The notes beneath the pieces are model-generated. The model searched no databases. It was given only the letters and a program-made list of their open reading frames with translations, and was not told the DNA's origin. Shown here piece by piece: positions 8,671 to 17,292 of a DNA stretch of 64,000 bases. Numbering within the stretch: the first letter of the stretch is position 1; each line of letters starts with the position of its first letter. Both the position numbers and the translations under genes were made by a program. Source of the stretch: an uncultured Clostridia bacterium (GTDB taxonomy: Bacteria; Bacillota; Clostridia; Oscillospirales; Ruminococcaceae). Location: NCBI GenBank assembly GCA_947089135.1, contig CAMUJF010000007.1:1-64000 (forward strand), given 5' to 3'.

Positions 8671-8699
8671 AAGCGGGTCAGTCTATGACCGACCCGCTT
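8671..8699 (-). terminator. Terminator of the fibronectin-III protein gene
   Basis: AAGCGGGTC pairs with GACCCGCTT; on the minus strand TTTTT follows. The stop codon at 8705 is 6 bases away. Confidence 0.88.
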
Positions 8700-8704
8700 A
8701 AACA

Positions 8705-11700
8705 TTATCTTTTCTCAACGCTCTTTATACGGTATCTTTTTTTGCCGCCCTGAACAACCTTGAGCTTTTTGTTATGGGGCATGATGTCGGGAAGAGCAGT
8801 AAAGAGCAGTACTCCCGAATTAAAGCTTCCCGCAAAGTCTCCGTTCAGAATGCCTCCGCCTGAGGAAACGTCCGAAATGTGATCCTTGTAGATAACAAGG
8901 GCATAGGGCGAAAAGCTTGAGCATACGAACTGAATGCACCATACATTGTCGATATCCACAACAGCGCAGGGCAGAACTTCCAGAGTCGTGTCAGCCGTGC
9001 GTATCCAGTCCTCGGCGTCGTCCATTCCAATCTCCTCGGTATCTTCCATTCCATCGCCGATGTGAACAACCGTGATGTAGTCGCGGTACGCGATAAGTCT
9101 GTCGGGGATAGGCATGGTTATCGTAACTGTATAGCCGTCGTTGGGATCAACCTCTATCTTTGTCCCCTCGCTGTAGATGCTTATATCGAAAGGATAGATT
9201 ATAAAGCTTTTTAATCCGTCGGCATAATGCTTGAGAACGTCCTTTACAGCTTCGGTGGATTCTCTGTTAGTAGTGAAGTATACATCAACAGGCTCGTCGA
9301 AAGCAGCATGATTGGCGCTTGCGTCGATGTATTCGCTGTGGGAAATTCCGTAAGGCGTCGTACCTCTTACAGTAAGAGTGTTGTCTATGTCTGTATTCAG
9401 ACCCGTGGAGGGAGTAGCAGACACAGCCATGGAATACTCGCCGTAATATCTCTCGCCGTTGATTGTCTTATAAGCCGCGACCATATAAGTGTACTTCTGT
9501 CCGTTTTTAAGTCCGGTGTGGGAATATTTGGTGCCGGTTATTACTGTTATCGCCTCGAACTCCATTGTTTTTGAGTTGTAGAGGTAAACAACATAACCCT
9601 CAGCGCCGTTGACTTTTGTCCAGCTCAGGTCGATCTGGCGATTTCCTGCAGTCGCGGTAAGATCCACAACGGAATTGAGCGAAACGCCTATTGTAACGGT
9701 TATGGATTTTGTCGGACTGCTGTAAACTCTCAGTCCGTTTACGGTCTTGTAGGCAACTACGTAGTACGTCCAGCTGTCGCCGTTGCTGAGACCGGTGTGG
9801 AGATAAGCAGGCTTGCTCAGGTCGAACTGGTAAGAACGTCCGCTGCTGTATGCGTAAAGGACGTAACCCTCCGCACCCTTTACGGCAGTCCATGTCAGAG
9901 AGACCTGACCGTCTGTTGTGACCGCGTTGAAGTCCTTTGGTGAAGCAAGATCGTCGCCTATTTTAAAGTTGAGATGGTTTGATTCTCCGCTGTATACTCT
10001 TTCACCGTTTACAGTCTTGTAAGCTGTTACATAATATTCGTATCTGTCGCCGTTGCCGAGACCTATATGCTGGAATCCGGGCTTGCTCACGTCGACGTGT
10101 TCCCACGATCCTCCGTTTTTGCGGAAATAAAGCTCATAGCCCTCCGCGCCCTTTGACGCCGACCATTTAAGGTCTACCTGTCCGTCCTTTGTCGTACCTG
10201 TGAAATCCTTTGGTGCGTCAAGCGCAATGCCGACGATTACCCATGCCTCATCCGACCATGGACTGTAAACCGTTTCACCGCTGACCTCCTTATAAGCCAA
10301 AACGCGGTAAGTATATCTGTCGCCGTTGTTAAGTCCTGAGTGAACATATTTCACATCGGTAAGGTCGAAAACATTATCCTTGATTTGAGTTATGTCGTTT
10401 ACAAATTCAACGCGCGTGCCGTCCTTCTTTATATACTTATATTGAAGCAGATAGCCTTTCGCGCCTGACACGTCCGACCAGCTGATATTGACCGTTCCGT
10501 CGGTAGTGGTCGCTTTCAGGTTCTGCGGTCTTGCAAGGGTGCTGCCTACCTTAACCTTTGCGGGTATGGATTCTTCGCCGTAAGTCGTTTGCGATTCATA
10601 CTGCACCGTAACAGTTTTGTACGCAGTTACGTAATATGTTATCACATGGTTAAGCAAAAGACCCTTATGCACCTTTGTATTTGTCTTTGAGTCAAGGGTG
10701 CCGGACACGATCTCTCCGTTATATTCGTCTGTATAGCGTATAGTATATCCCGTGGCATTGTCAACCTTATCCCATTTGATCGTTACTTCACCGTCCGCAG
10801 TACATTCGGCTGTAACATTTTCGGGAATTCCGAGAAGACCTCCCACCGTTACATTAACAGACGTCGAGGGACCGTAAAAAGGCTTCGGCGGACCGGACTG
10901 GGGATTTACATTAACGTACGGCGTAACAACGTAGGTATACACCTCGGTGTTGAACAAGCCTTTGTGGTCGTACGACAGATCGTTCGGTCCGAAGGTGTCG
11001 TCCGAAAATATCGGCTGGCTTCCATCTGGAACGACCTCAACTTTCTTGGTGTCGGGATTGTACTTCTTTTTCTGGAAAATTTCAAGCTTGTATCCGTCGG
11101 CGTTTCCGTAACTGTTATTTGCGGTTTTTGAGGGAGTCCATTGCAGCTTGACTTCTCCATTGTCGGTGGTATATGTAATTCTTACCGTGGTAAGGTTAAA
11201 TTCCAAAACACCTCCGTCACGGGCAGCCGTGCCGCGGATCCTGTTTGTATCGTTCCTTGTCTTTGTGATGAACGGAACAATATAGTAATAATACTGCGTA
11301 TCCTTATTGATTTTGGTATCCGTATAAGAAAGCGTTTTGTCATTGAGGATCTCCGTAATTTTTTCGATCCCGTATTCATTCGGTTTACCCGCATTGCTGA
11401 CAAGCACGTCTACAAGATCGCTCACCTGAATATCCTCGGTAGAACGGTATATCTCAACGCCTGTATAGGTACTTGACGAATCCTTTTTCCATGAAACGGT
11501 TATGGACGATTTTGTGTAATCAATAGTGTCAAATTCAATATAAGGAGCAATATACAGATCCTTGCACAGGTTTTTGTTATCGTCGGGATAACTTTGATAC
11601 AGCTTGTATATGTTTTCATCGCCTTGGCTAACGGCATACAGGCTGCTGGTTACAAGCCCCGTGCTCGTAACATTATAAGATGTCGGGGTCCCGCCCCATA

Positions 11701-12898
11701 TGTTTTTGTACGCCTCAACAAATATCCTGTAATGATGTCCGTAAGCCAGATCGTTGCCAAAAAGCGTTCTGACACTGCGGCTCATTTTGGGGCTGGTTTG
11801 CGCGCTTACCGCAATCTCCTGCTTTTTGGCGGCCATTTTATTAGTGGTGTAATCGTACAGATATACCCAATAGCCGTCAGGATATTCGCCTTGAACCGTC
11901 ACACCGTCGAGTATCATCTGCGGCTGATCCCATTCGATGTTAACGTCCTTACTGCTGTCGGGATAAAATTCTTCCGTTGCCATACCCGAACTGATATCCA
12001 CAAGTGCAGCGTTCATTGACGCCGCGTCAAAATGCGCGTCAGCTTTCCCCAAATCCTTTGTACCGCCATTCAAACTCGTAACGGGGGCGAAAGTCGATCC
12101 TCCAGAAGGAGTAAGCGTTGGAATTGGATTTCCCTGCTCATCTTTCTCACCGCTGTCCGCAATATACACCCAAGCGGGAACCCTGAAAATCGGGTTGATC
12201 TTTATATTCAAATCATTTGTGTAATCGCCGAGCTTGACTTCAAAATCCTTGATGCTTGTATTTGTGTTATTTATCGATTGATTGTACAGATTTTTTCCGC
12301 TTTGGTCGTTGATAATGATATTATATCCGGAAATAAACTGGGTAAGTTCATACGTCGTGTTGAAAATATCAGTGTATTTTTCGCTTTCAAGCTCCCATGA
12401 GAGCCTTACGTTTCCGTAGGCTTTGATGGGTTCGCCGATTTTAACGCCCGTATATTTGGAAGCAGCCTGATAGTCCTTATCATGAACTACCAAATCGGAA
12501 CCGGGCGTTTGGTCAACCCAAAAGCTCTCCTCTTTGCCGTTGTATTCGAGCTTCAGCGGACCCATTGCCGCCGCAACGTCAAAGCTTATCCCCAGTTCCG
12601 GAACGAACATCATCACGAACGAAGCCGCCAGAACGGCTGACATGAGCCGTCCCCAGAAAGATCTTTTAACATAGACGATATCGTCCTGTCTGCGTCTGCC
12701 TTTTTTCTCGCTCGGCTGCTTTATGCCGAGGAATTTTCCGTTTTTGTCCGACAGAGCCATATCGGCGCGGCACAGGAACGCGTACCACAGCTTGACAAAC
12801 AGTTCAGCCGTCACGCATGGAAGCCATAGAAGCTTGTTTTTAGACCTCTTTGCCTTTAAGCGCCGCAGTATTTCTTTTTTGGTATTAAAGTCCAGCAT
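8705..12898 (-). CDS. Large membrane-anchored protein with about seven fibronectin-III-like domains
   Basis: The 1397-residue product starts with about 80 residues that are basic and cytoplasm-like, then one hydrophobic segment (about 83-104), so it is a signal-anchored or unusually long-leadered surface protein. Residues 115-450 are not assigned. From about 451 to 1163 come seven FnIII-like units. The last five are regular, each with DGxVxLxWxxVxGAxGYxLY, HxGLxNGxxYTYYVxAYKTVNG and a closing strand. A separate C-terminal domain (about 1170-1340) contains MPIPDRLIAYRDYITVVHIGD, followed by a basic tail. AT-rich DNA with a likely promoter and GGAGGG precedes the ATG. A role in substrate or matrix binding is inference. 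No catalytic domain is recognisable. Confidence 0.85.
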   Translation of the reverse strand: MLDFNTKKEILRRLKAKRSKNKLLWLPCVTAELFVKLWYAFLCRADMALSDKNGKFLGIKQPSEKKGRRRQDDIVYVKRSFWGRLMSAVLAASFVMMFVPELGISFDVAAAMGPLKLEYNGKEESFWVDQTPGSDLVVHDKDYQAASKYTGVKIGEPIKAYGNVRLSWELESEKYTDIFNTTYELTQFISGYNIIINDQSGKNLYNQSINNTNTSIKDFEVKLGDYTNDLNIKINPIFRVPAWVYIADSGEKDEQGNPIPTLTPSGGSTFAPVTSLNGGTKDLGKADAHFDAASMNAALVDISSGMATEEFYPDSSKDVNIEWDQPQMILDGVTVQGEYPDGYWVYLYDYTTNKMAAKKQEIAVSAQTSPKMSRSVRTLFGNDLAYGHHYRIFVEAYKNIWGGTPTSYNVTSTGLVTSSLYAVSQGDENIYKLYQSYPDDNKNLCKDLYIAPYIEFDTIDYTKSSITVSWKKDSSSTYTGVEIYRSTEDIQVSDLVDVLVSNAGKPNEYGIEKITEILNDKTLSYTDTKINKDTQYYYYIVPFITKTRNDTNRIRGTAARDGGVLEFNLTTVRITYTTDNGEVKLQWTPSKTANNSYGNADGYKLEIFQKKKYNPDTKKVEVVPDGSQPIFSDDTFGPNDLSYDHKGLFNTEVYTYVVTPYVNVNPQSGPPKPFYGPSTSVNVTVGGLLGIPENVTAECTADGEVTIKWDKVDNATGYTIRYTDEYNGEIVSGTLDSKTNTKVHKGLLLNHVITYYVTAYKTVTVQYESQTTYGEESIPAKVKVGSTLARPQNLKATTTDGTVNISWSDVSGAKGYLLQYKYIKKDGTRVEFVNDITQIKDNVFDLTDVKYVHSGLNNGDRYTYRVLAYKEVSGETVYSPWSDEAWVIVGIALDAPKDFTGTTKDGQVDLKWSASKGAEGYELYFRKNGGSWEHVDVSKPGFQHIGLGNGDRYEYYVTAYKTVNGERVYSGESNHLNFKIGDDLASPKDFNAVTTDGQVSLTWTAVKGAEGYVLYAYSSGRSYQFDLSKPAYLHTGLSNGDSWTYYVVAYKTVNGLRVYSSPTKSITVTIGVSLNSVVDLTATAGNRQIDLSWTKVNGAEGYVVYLYNSKTMEFEAITVITGTKYSHTGLKNGQKYTYMVAAYKTINGERYYGEYSMAVSATPSTGLNTDIDNTLTVRGTTPYGISHSEYIDASANHAAFDEPVDVYFTTNRESTEAVKDVLKHYADGLKSFIIYPFDISIYSEGTKIEVDPNDGYTVTITMPIPDRLIAYRDYITVVHIGDGMEDTEEIGMDDAEDWIRTADTTLEVLPCAVVDIDNVWCIQFVCSSFSPYALVIYKDHISDVSSGGGILNGDFAGSFNSGVLLFTALPDIMPHNKKLKVVQGGKKRYRIKSVEKR

Positions 12899-12972
12899 AG
12901 ATACCCTCCATATATATTGGGACGGTAAAACGCCCGTTAATTTATTCAGACAAACACCTTGCCATTTTTATA

Positions 12973-13001
12973 ATAATACCATATTTTCATAAAAAAGTAA
13001 A
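12973..13001 (-). promoter_or_regulatory. Likely promoter of the fibronectin-III protein gene
   Basis: On the minus strand TTTACT (13001-12996), a 17-base spacer and TATTAT (12978-12973), within AT-rich DNA. Confidence 0.5.
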
Positions 13002-13066
13002 GCAGTTTATATCGGCAAATTTGCACAAATTTATACAGCAATCATCAATATTTTGTATAAAACCGC

Positions 13067-13255
13067 TTACATTTGTTTCCTGACCACGCCGTATTCGTCG
13101 TCGAGACGGTACATGTGGCAGCCTCGTGTCGTTCCGCTCAGGAATCTTCCCATTTCGTCCTCGTCCAGATCGGCGGCGCAGACGTATTGCTCCCAGTCCT
13201 CGTCGTAAACGTAATTTACGCAGCTTTCGCAGTTTGAAGTCTCATGCGTGCTCAT
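13067..13255 (-). CDS. DUF6472 family small cysteine protein
   Basis: The 62-residue product has the pattern CESCVNYVYDEDWEQYVC, DLDEDEMGRFL, a later Cys-His (GCHMYR) and the ending VVRKQM. This matches the short clostridial DUF6472 family as I know it. Four Cys residues (CxxC, then YVC and GC) suggest one bound zinc, which is inference. It overlaps the stop of sfsA by 4 bases (ATGA), so the two are translationally coupled. Function unknown. Confidence 0.85.
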   Translation of the reverse strand: MSTHETSNCESCVNYVYDEDWEQYVCAADLDEDEMGRFLSGTTRGCHMYRLDDEYGVVRKQM

Positions 13256-13926
13256 AATCTTATTTCCACCTCGTTTCTTATCTCCATACTGCCGGGAGTT
13301 ACATTGCAGTCGTAAGCCAGCAGCTTTACTCCCCTCTCCGCTGCCTGCCTTAAAGCCTGCCCGAACTCCGGGTGAGTCCCGTCGTTTGGTGTAAAGTACC
13401 GGACGTCTTCCATTTGTATCACGAACAGCAGATACGTTTCAAAGTCCTCGTCAAGACATCTTGCCAGCTCGTTTATATGCTTGACTCCCCGCTCGGTGGG
13501 AGCGTCGGGGAACATAACTATACCGTCCTGTTCGAGAGTGACCCCTTTTACTTCAAGGAGTATCCTTTTTTCGTTTTTCTCTATGTAAAAGTCGAACCGC
13601 GAGTTTCCGTAAGTATACTCCGGTCTGATATTTCCTCCGGGAAAAATATTCGGCAGGAACTCCGCCGCGGCACGGTTGGGAGCGGCGCTGTCCATGTTGA
13701 TGAGCCTGTCCCCCTTGCGGACGGTCACAAGGTCGTAAAGGGTCTTTCTTTTTGAGGACGGTTCCGCTTTTTCCAGCCAGACTGTGCAGCCCTCCGTAAG
13801 CAGTTCTCTGCACCGTCCGGTGTTTTTAACGTGGCAGACCTCTGTCCTGCCGTTTATTTCGGCATATGCCACAAATCTGTTGGGACGGGATATGAACCGT
13901 CCTTCAACGATATTTTTGTATTTCAT
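13252..13926 (-). CDS. sfsA: DNA/RNA nuclease SfsA family protein
   Basis: The 224-residue length is near the family norm. Seen motifs are EGRFISRPNRFVAYAEI, HVKNTGRCRELLTEG (OB-like nucleic-acid-binding part), and the nuclease-like core ending SRFDFYIE and LLEVKGVTLEQDG, then FPDAPTERGVKHINEL. The E-V-K signature resembles a PD-(D/E)XK active site. In E. coli the protein was named for stimulating sugar fermentation genes and is now described as a nuclease; its role in Clostridia is open. It overlaps the downstream DUF6472 gene by 4 bases. Confidence 0.94.
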   Translation of the reverse strand: MKYKNIVEGRFISRPNRFVAYAEINGRTEVCHVKNTGRCRELLTEGCTVWLEKAEPSSKRKTLYDLVTVRKGDRLINMDSAAPNRAAAEFLPNIFPGGNIRPEYTYGNSRFDFYIEKNEKRILLEVKGVTLEQDGIVMFPDAPTERGVKHINELARCLDEDFETYLLFVIQMEDVRYFTPNDGTHPEFGQALRQAAERGVKLLAYDCNVTPGSMEIRNEVEIRL

Positions 13927-14085
13927 ATAGTATCACCACGCGTCTTTTTAAAGATGCAGCCAGATCCGACAAATCAAGCGGAACAGCCTTGCCATCCCGC
14001 TTTGTCGTCTTAAAATTTTATTTCGTTGCCTTAATGTATCAATGCAGAATTTGACCGTATGTTTTGCGTCTGTACCTCAAGGTAG

Positions 14086-14238
14086 TTATTTATTGTCCTT
14101 ATTATCCTTGTTTTTTTCGCCGTATTTTCTCCGCAGCAGGTCGGCGACAAGAAAAATTATCCCTCCCAAAAGGGCAATATTTACAATAGTACCTATAAAA
14201 GTAACAGGTTCAAAAGAAAAAAACACGTAATGATCCAT
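14086..14238 (-). CDS. 50-residue single-pass membrane protein
   Basis: A short open frame that standard length cut-offs miss. The product begins MDHYVFFSFEP, has one hydrophobic segment of about 20 residues (FIGTIVNIALLGGIIFLVAD) and ends in a charged tail with repeated Lys-Asn-Asp. GGGAGGCG lies a proper distance before the ATG. The codons and the membrane-then-basic layout look real. I do not recognise a family. It is divergent from gap and upstream of sfsA on the same strand. Confidence 0.68.
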   Translation of the reverse strand: MDHYVFFSFEPVTFIGTIVNIALLGGIIFLVADLLRRKYGEKNKDNKDNK

Positions 14239-14422
14239 GATATGCGCCTCCCATAGATATACTTTAATTTAATTTTAATACAGACAAAAACTGTTGTCAA
14301 CGGACGTTAAAATTTTCTACGTTTTCCACAAAAGGGAACGGCATATATGTGCAATCGGCACAGCTATGCCGCGAACTGCCGTTTTTTACCGTCGGAATGA
14401 TAAAAAAATTTCCAAAAAGGTA

Positions 14423-14451
14423 TTGCAAATTTGAGCAAAATAGGTTAAAAT
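14423..14451 (+). promoter_or_regulatory. Promoter of gap
   Basis: TTGCAA (14423-14428), a 17-base spacer and TAAAAT (14446-14451), 85 bases before the start codon. Confidence 0.72.
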
Positions 14452-14460
14452 AAATATATG

Positions 14461-14500
14461 CTGTTGTCCTCGCAGGGAAATCGTTCCTCTGCGGGACAGC
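14461..14500 (+). promoter_or_regulatory. 5' leader stem-loop of gap mRNA
   Basis: GTCC-CGCAGGG pairs with CCTCTGCGGGAC around a short loop, with one bulged T in the left arm. It lies just after the expected transcription start. There is no T run, so it is more likely an mRNA-stabilising 5' hairpin than a terminator. Confidence 0.5.
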
Positions 14501-14535
14501 CTTAAATTTAAATTTCTTTTAGGAGGAATTCTATT

Positions 14536-15570
14536 ATGGCAGTTAAAGTTGCAATCAATGGTTTCGGACGTATCGGTCGTCTCGCATTCCGCCAGATGTT
14601 CGGCGCGGAAGGTTATGAGATCGTAGCTATCAACGACCTCACAAAGCCCTCCATGCTGGCTCAGCTTCTCAAGTACGATACCGCTCAGGGCGGTTACTGC
14701 GGAAGGATCGGCGAGAATCTCCACACGGTTTTCGCTGACGACGAGGCAGGTACTATCACAGTTGACGGCAAGACCCTTAAGATCTATGCTATGGCTAAGG
14801 CTAACGAGCTTCCTTGGGGTGAGCTCAATGTTGACGTTGTTCTCGAGTGCACAGGCTTCTACTGCTCCAAGGAGAAGTCCCAGGCTCATATCGACGCAGG
14901 CGCAAAGAAAGTTGTTATTTCCGCTCCCGCAGGCAGCGACCTTAAGACTATCGTATTCTCTGTAAACGAGAACACTCTTACTAAGGATGATACAATCATT
15001 TCCGCTGCTTCCTGCACAACAAACTGCCTTGCTCCTATGGCTAAGGCTCTTAACGACTACGCTCCTATCCAGAGCGGTATCATGTCCACTATCCACGCTT
15101 ACACAGGCGATCAGATGATCCTTGACGGTCCTCACAGAAAGGGCGACCTGAGAAGAGCAAGAGCAGGCGCTGCTAACATCGTTCCTAACAGCACAGGCGC
15201 TGCTAAGGCTATCGGACTTGTTATCCCCGAACTGAACGGCAAGCTCATCGGCTCCGCTCAGAGAGTTCCTGTTCCCACAGGTTCTACAACTATCCTTACT
15301 GCTGTTGTTAAGGGCGCGGACGTTACCAAGGAGGGCATCAACGCTGCTATGAAGGCTGCTGCTTCCGAGTCCTACGGCTACAACGAGGAGCAGATCGTTT
15401 CCTCCGACGTTATCGGCATGAGATACGGTTCCCTGTTCGACGCAACACAGACAATGGTTGCTAAGATCGCCGACGACCTCTACGAGGTACAGGTTGTTTC
15501 CTGGTACGACAACGAGAACTCTTACACATCTCAGATGGTAAGAACTATCAAGTACTTTGCAGAGCTTTAA
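14536..15570 (+). CDS. gap: Glyceraldehyde-3-phosphate dehydrogenase, type I
   Basis: The 344-residue cytoplasmic glycolytic enzyme oxidises glyceraldehyde-3-phosphate to 1,3-bisphosphoglycerate. The Rossmann start NGFGRIGRLAF and AINDLT, with Asp34, point to NAD rather than NADP. The active site SAASCTTNCLAP places the catalytic Cys at 160, and WYDNENSY is near the end. AGGAGG precedes the ATG. Codon choice is strongly restricted (GCT, CTT, AAG, TCC), unlike most neighbours, as expected for a very highly expressed gene. It stands alone rather than in a pgk-tpi operon, with its own promoter, leader hairpin and terminator. Confidence 0.98.
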   Translation: MAVKVAINGFGRIGRLAFRQMFGAEGYEIVAINDLTKPSMLAQLLKYDTAQGGYCGRIGENLHTVFADDEAGTITVDGKTLKIYAMAKANELPWGELNVDVVLECTGFYCSKEKSQAHIDAGAKKVVISAPAGSDLKTIVFSVNENTLTKDDTIISAASCTTNCLAPMAKALNDYAPIQSGIMSTIHAYTGDQMILDGPHRKGDLRRARAGAANIVPNSTGAAKAIGLVIPELNGKLIGSAQRVPVPTGSTTILTAVVKGADVTKEGINAAMKAAASESYGYNEEQIVSSDVIGMRYGSLFDATQTMVAKIADDLYEVQVVSWYDNENSYTSQMVRTIKYFAEL

Positions 15571-15587
15571 TTCAAGGCTTTGAACAA

Positions 15588-15625
15588 AAATCCCTCTGTC
15601 ATCACGGCAGGGGGATTTTTATTTT
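15588..15625 (+). terminator. Terminator of gap, possibly bidirectional
   Basis: AAAAATCCCTCTG pairs with GGCAGGGGGATTTTT around a short loop, followed by TATTTT. It lies between gap and the convergent SLOG gene, and overlaps the 3' end of the latter. Confidence 0.8.
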
Positions 15626-15937
15626 GACTTCCTTTCCCATTTCGCGGCATTTGTTTATTACAAACCACGTGCCGCGCGATCTTCTGTCCCAGAACGCAAG
15701 CACGATATCTGCGTTTTCAATAATAGTTATATTACGCTTCAGGGGCGCGCTTCGTCCGTATTTTTCGTATTCGGGCAGAAATTCCGTCAGCTTTATATTG
15801 TGGGCGACAGCATAGTTTCGGGCGCAGGTGTCAACTCCCATTGCTCCGCCGGAAATAATTTCAGTTGTATTTTCGGGGAGATATTTTCCCAGATCGTCTA
15901 TTGTCAGACTTCTTGAACCTATTACGGCTACTTTCAC
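15602..15937 (-). CDS. SLOG-superfamily (YpsA/DprA-like Rossmann) protein
   Basis: The 111-residue protein begins MKVAVIGSRSL, continues with EIISGGAMGVDTCARNYA and ends with a segment ENADIVLAFWDRRSRGTWFVINK. This is the nucleotide-binding pattern of the SLOG fold (GSR near the start, GGAxGxD in the middle). SLOG proteins bind nucleotides or nucleotide-derived ligands; this short stand-alone form has no known specific role. It is divergent from two tandem Xre-type regulator genes, sharing a 110-base control region with them. That suggests joint control, but no further partner is visible. Confidence 0.78.
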   Translation of the reverse strand: MKVAVIGSRSLTIDDLGKYLPENTTEIISGGAMGVDTCARNYAVAHNIKLTEFLPEYEKYGRSAPLKRNITIIENADIVLAFWDRRSRGTWFVINKCREMGKEVKIKIPLP

Positions 15938-15975
15938 TGAGTATCACTCTCTTTTCAATTTATTATATAAATAAT

Positions 15976-16028
15976 TTTAGGACAAATAGTCCAATTTGTC
16001 AATAGGACATAATGACCTAAGATATAAT
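15976..16028. promoter_or_regulatory. Control region between the SLOG gene and tandem Xre genes
   Basis: A TATAAT -10 box lies at 16023-16028 in front of the first Xre gene. Upstream are repeated GGAC/GTCC half-sites: GGACAAATAGTCC (15980-15992), then TTGTCA and AGGACAT. They could be repressor sites. The spacing to a good -35 is not convincing. Confidence 0.4.
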
Positions 16029-16047
16029 ATATTTGGGTGATATTATT

Positions 16048-16260
16048 GTGAGACTGCGAATAAGAGATTTGCGAGAGGACAGAGATTTAACGCAAAAACA
16101 GATATCCGAATATTTAATGTGCGACCAGTCGCTTTATTCAAAATATGAACGGGAAGAACGAGAAATACCGCTGAACTTTTTAATTAAACTTGCGGATTAT
16201 TACGATGTGAACATTGATTATCTTGTGGGGCGCAGTTCCGTATCAAAGCGATATAAATAG
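16048..16260 (+). CDS. Xre-family HTH regulator (first of a tandem pair)
   Basis: The 70-residue product is a single Cro/C1-type helix-turn-helix domain: LRIRDLREDRDLTQKQISEYL, then SLYSKYEREEREIPLNFLIKLADYY and the typical ending VNIDYLVGRS. The GTG at 16048 is preferred because GGGTGA lies about 8 bases upstream and its N-terminus then matches its neighbour; a TTG at 16033 is the longer alternative. It probably binds the half-sites just upstream. It has no sensor domain. The downstream paralogue starts 17 bases after its stop. Confidence 0.85.
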   Translation: MRLRIRDLREDRDLTQKQISEYLMCDQSLYSKYEREEREIPLNFLIKLADYYDVNIDYLVGRSSVSKRYK

Positions 16261-16276
16261 TTAAAGGGTGTTTCAC

Positions 16277-16501
16277 GTGGAATACAAGAGAATACGAAAT
16301 TTAAGAGAGGACAGCGACCTTACCCAACAGCAAATGGCAGATAAGCTGTTCATAAACCGCCGTACCTATTCAAGCTATGAAAAGGGAGTTCGGGGTATTC
16401 CTGTAGAGACTTTGGGAAATATAGCCGATATATTTGGAACAAGCGTTGATTATCTTATGGGCAGAACCGATGTGAAAAAGCCGTATTCAAGGGGAAAATA
16501 A
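16277..16501 (+). CDS. Xre-family HTH regulator (second of a tandem pair)
   Basis: The 74-residue product is closely related to the preceding one: RIRNLREDSDLTQQQMADKL, then SSYEKGVRGIPVETLGNIADIF and SVDYLMGRTD. The pair arose by duplication, and the recognition helices differ (CDQSLYSKYE versus NRRTYSSYE), so they likely read different sites. GTG at 16277 follows AAAGGG with good spacing; the in-frame GTG at 16268 overlaps that site. A terminator follows directly, so the two genes form a complete transcription unit. Confidence 0.85.
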   Translation: MEYKRIRNLREDSDLTQQQMADKLFINRRTYSSYEKGVRGIPVETLGNIADIFGTSVDYLMGRTDVKKPYSRGK

Positions 16502-16518
16502 CAAATTCAAAATAAATT

Positions 16519-16546
16519 CCGTCTGTTACAAAACAGGCGGTTTTAT
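16519..16546 (+). terminator. Terminator after the Xre pair
   Basis: CCGTCTGTT pairs with AACAGGCGG, followed by TTTTATT. Confidence 0.82.
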
Positions 16547-16548
16547 TA

Positions 16549-16577
16549 TTGCTTTTTTCTGCTTAATAAGCTATAAT
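16549..16577 (+). promoter_or_regulatory. Promoter of the HD phosphohydrolase gene
   Basis: TTGCTT (16549-16554), a 17-base spacer and TATAAT (16572-16577), 24 bases before the start codon. Confidence 0.8.
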
Positions 16578-16600
16578 TAAAGCTAAGGAAAGGTGATATT

Positions 16601-17236
16601 ATGGACATATCGAAACTTGCAAATCAGCTTGCATTCCTTATGGAGGCGGACAGGCTGAAAAATATTTACCGTCAGACCTACACAAGCACCGACGATCTTC
16701 CGCCCATGCCCGACGGAAGCAATGTCTCAAAACCGTATCCGAGACGGGAAAACGACGCGGAGCACAGCTTTTCTCTTGCGCTTTTCACGGCGGTGCTGGC
16801 GGAGTACTCCAACGAACCCATAGATGTGCTAAAGACCATGAAAACGGTTCTGATACACGATATCGTGGAGATAGACGCGGGCGACACCTACTGCTACGAC
16901 GGTGATGGGAACACCACAAAGGCGGAGCGGGAGAAAGCTGCCGCCGACAGGCTTTTCGCGCTGCTCCCTCCCGAACAGGAAAAGGAGTTCCGCGGTCTGT
17001 GGGAGGACTTTGAGACCGGTAAGACTCCCGAAGCAAAATTTGCCGCCGCTATGGACAGGGTACAGCCTCTTCTGCTCAATCTGCACCGGAACGGCATTTC
17101 CTGGAAAGAACACGGAATCAGATTCGGTCAGGTGGAAAAGCGTGCGGCAGGAATTTCCGACGGTTCGGAGATACTGTACGAACATATTTACAAAAAGCTT
17201 CTTGAGGCCCGCGGCAAAGGCATACTGCCCGACTGA
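16601..17236 (+). CDS. HD-domain phosphohydrolase (YfbR/HDDC2-like)
   Basis: The 211-residue cytoplasmic product has the HD signature spread as in 5'-deoxynucleotidases of the HD_3 group. NDAEHSFSLALF gives the first His, VLIHDIVEIDAGDTY gives the His-Asp pair, and AAMDRVQPLLLN gives the last Asp. These residues bind the metal. The family removes phosphate from 5'-dNMPs or related nucleotides; the exact substrate is not readable here. AAAGGTGAT precedes the ATG. It has its own promoter. A degenerate family 1 repeat separates it from the next gene. Confidence 0.88.
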   Translation: MDISKLANQLAFLMEADRLKNIYRQTYTSTDDLPPMPDGSNVSKPYPRRENDAEHSFSLALFTAVLAEYSNEPIDVLKTMKTVLIHDIVEIDAGDTYCYDGDGNTTKAEREKAAADRLFALLPPEQEKEFRGLWEDFETGKTPEAKFAAAMDRVQPLLLNLHRNGISWKEHGIRFGQVEKRAAGISDGSEILYEHIYKKLLEARGKGILPD

Positions 17237-17292
17237 ATATCGGCATTGACCGTGATCGCATGAACACGGCGTCAGCAGTCCGCATATAATGT

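Noticed and set aside
14461..14500. Leader hairpin of gap considered as a riboswitch or terminator
   Set aside because: Too short for a known riboswitch and no T run follows; kept only as a leader stem-loop.
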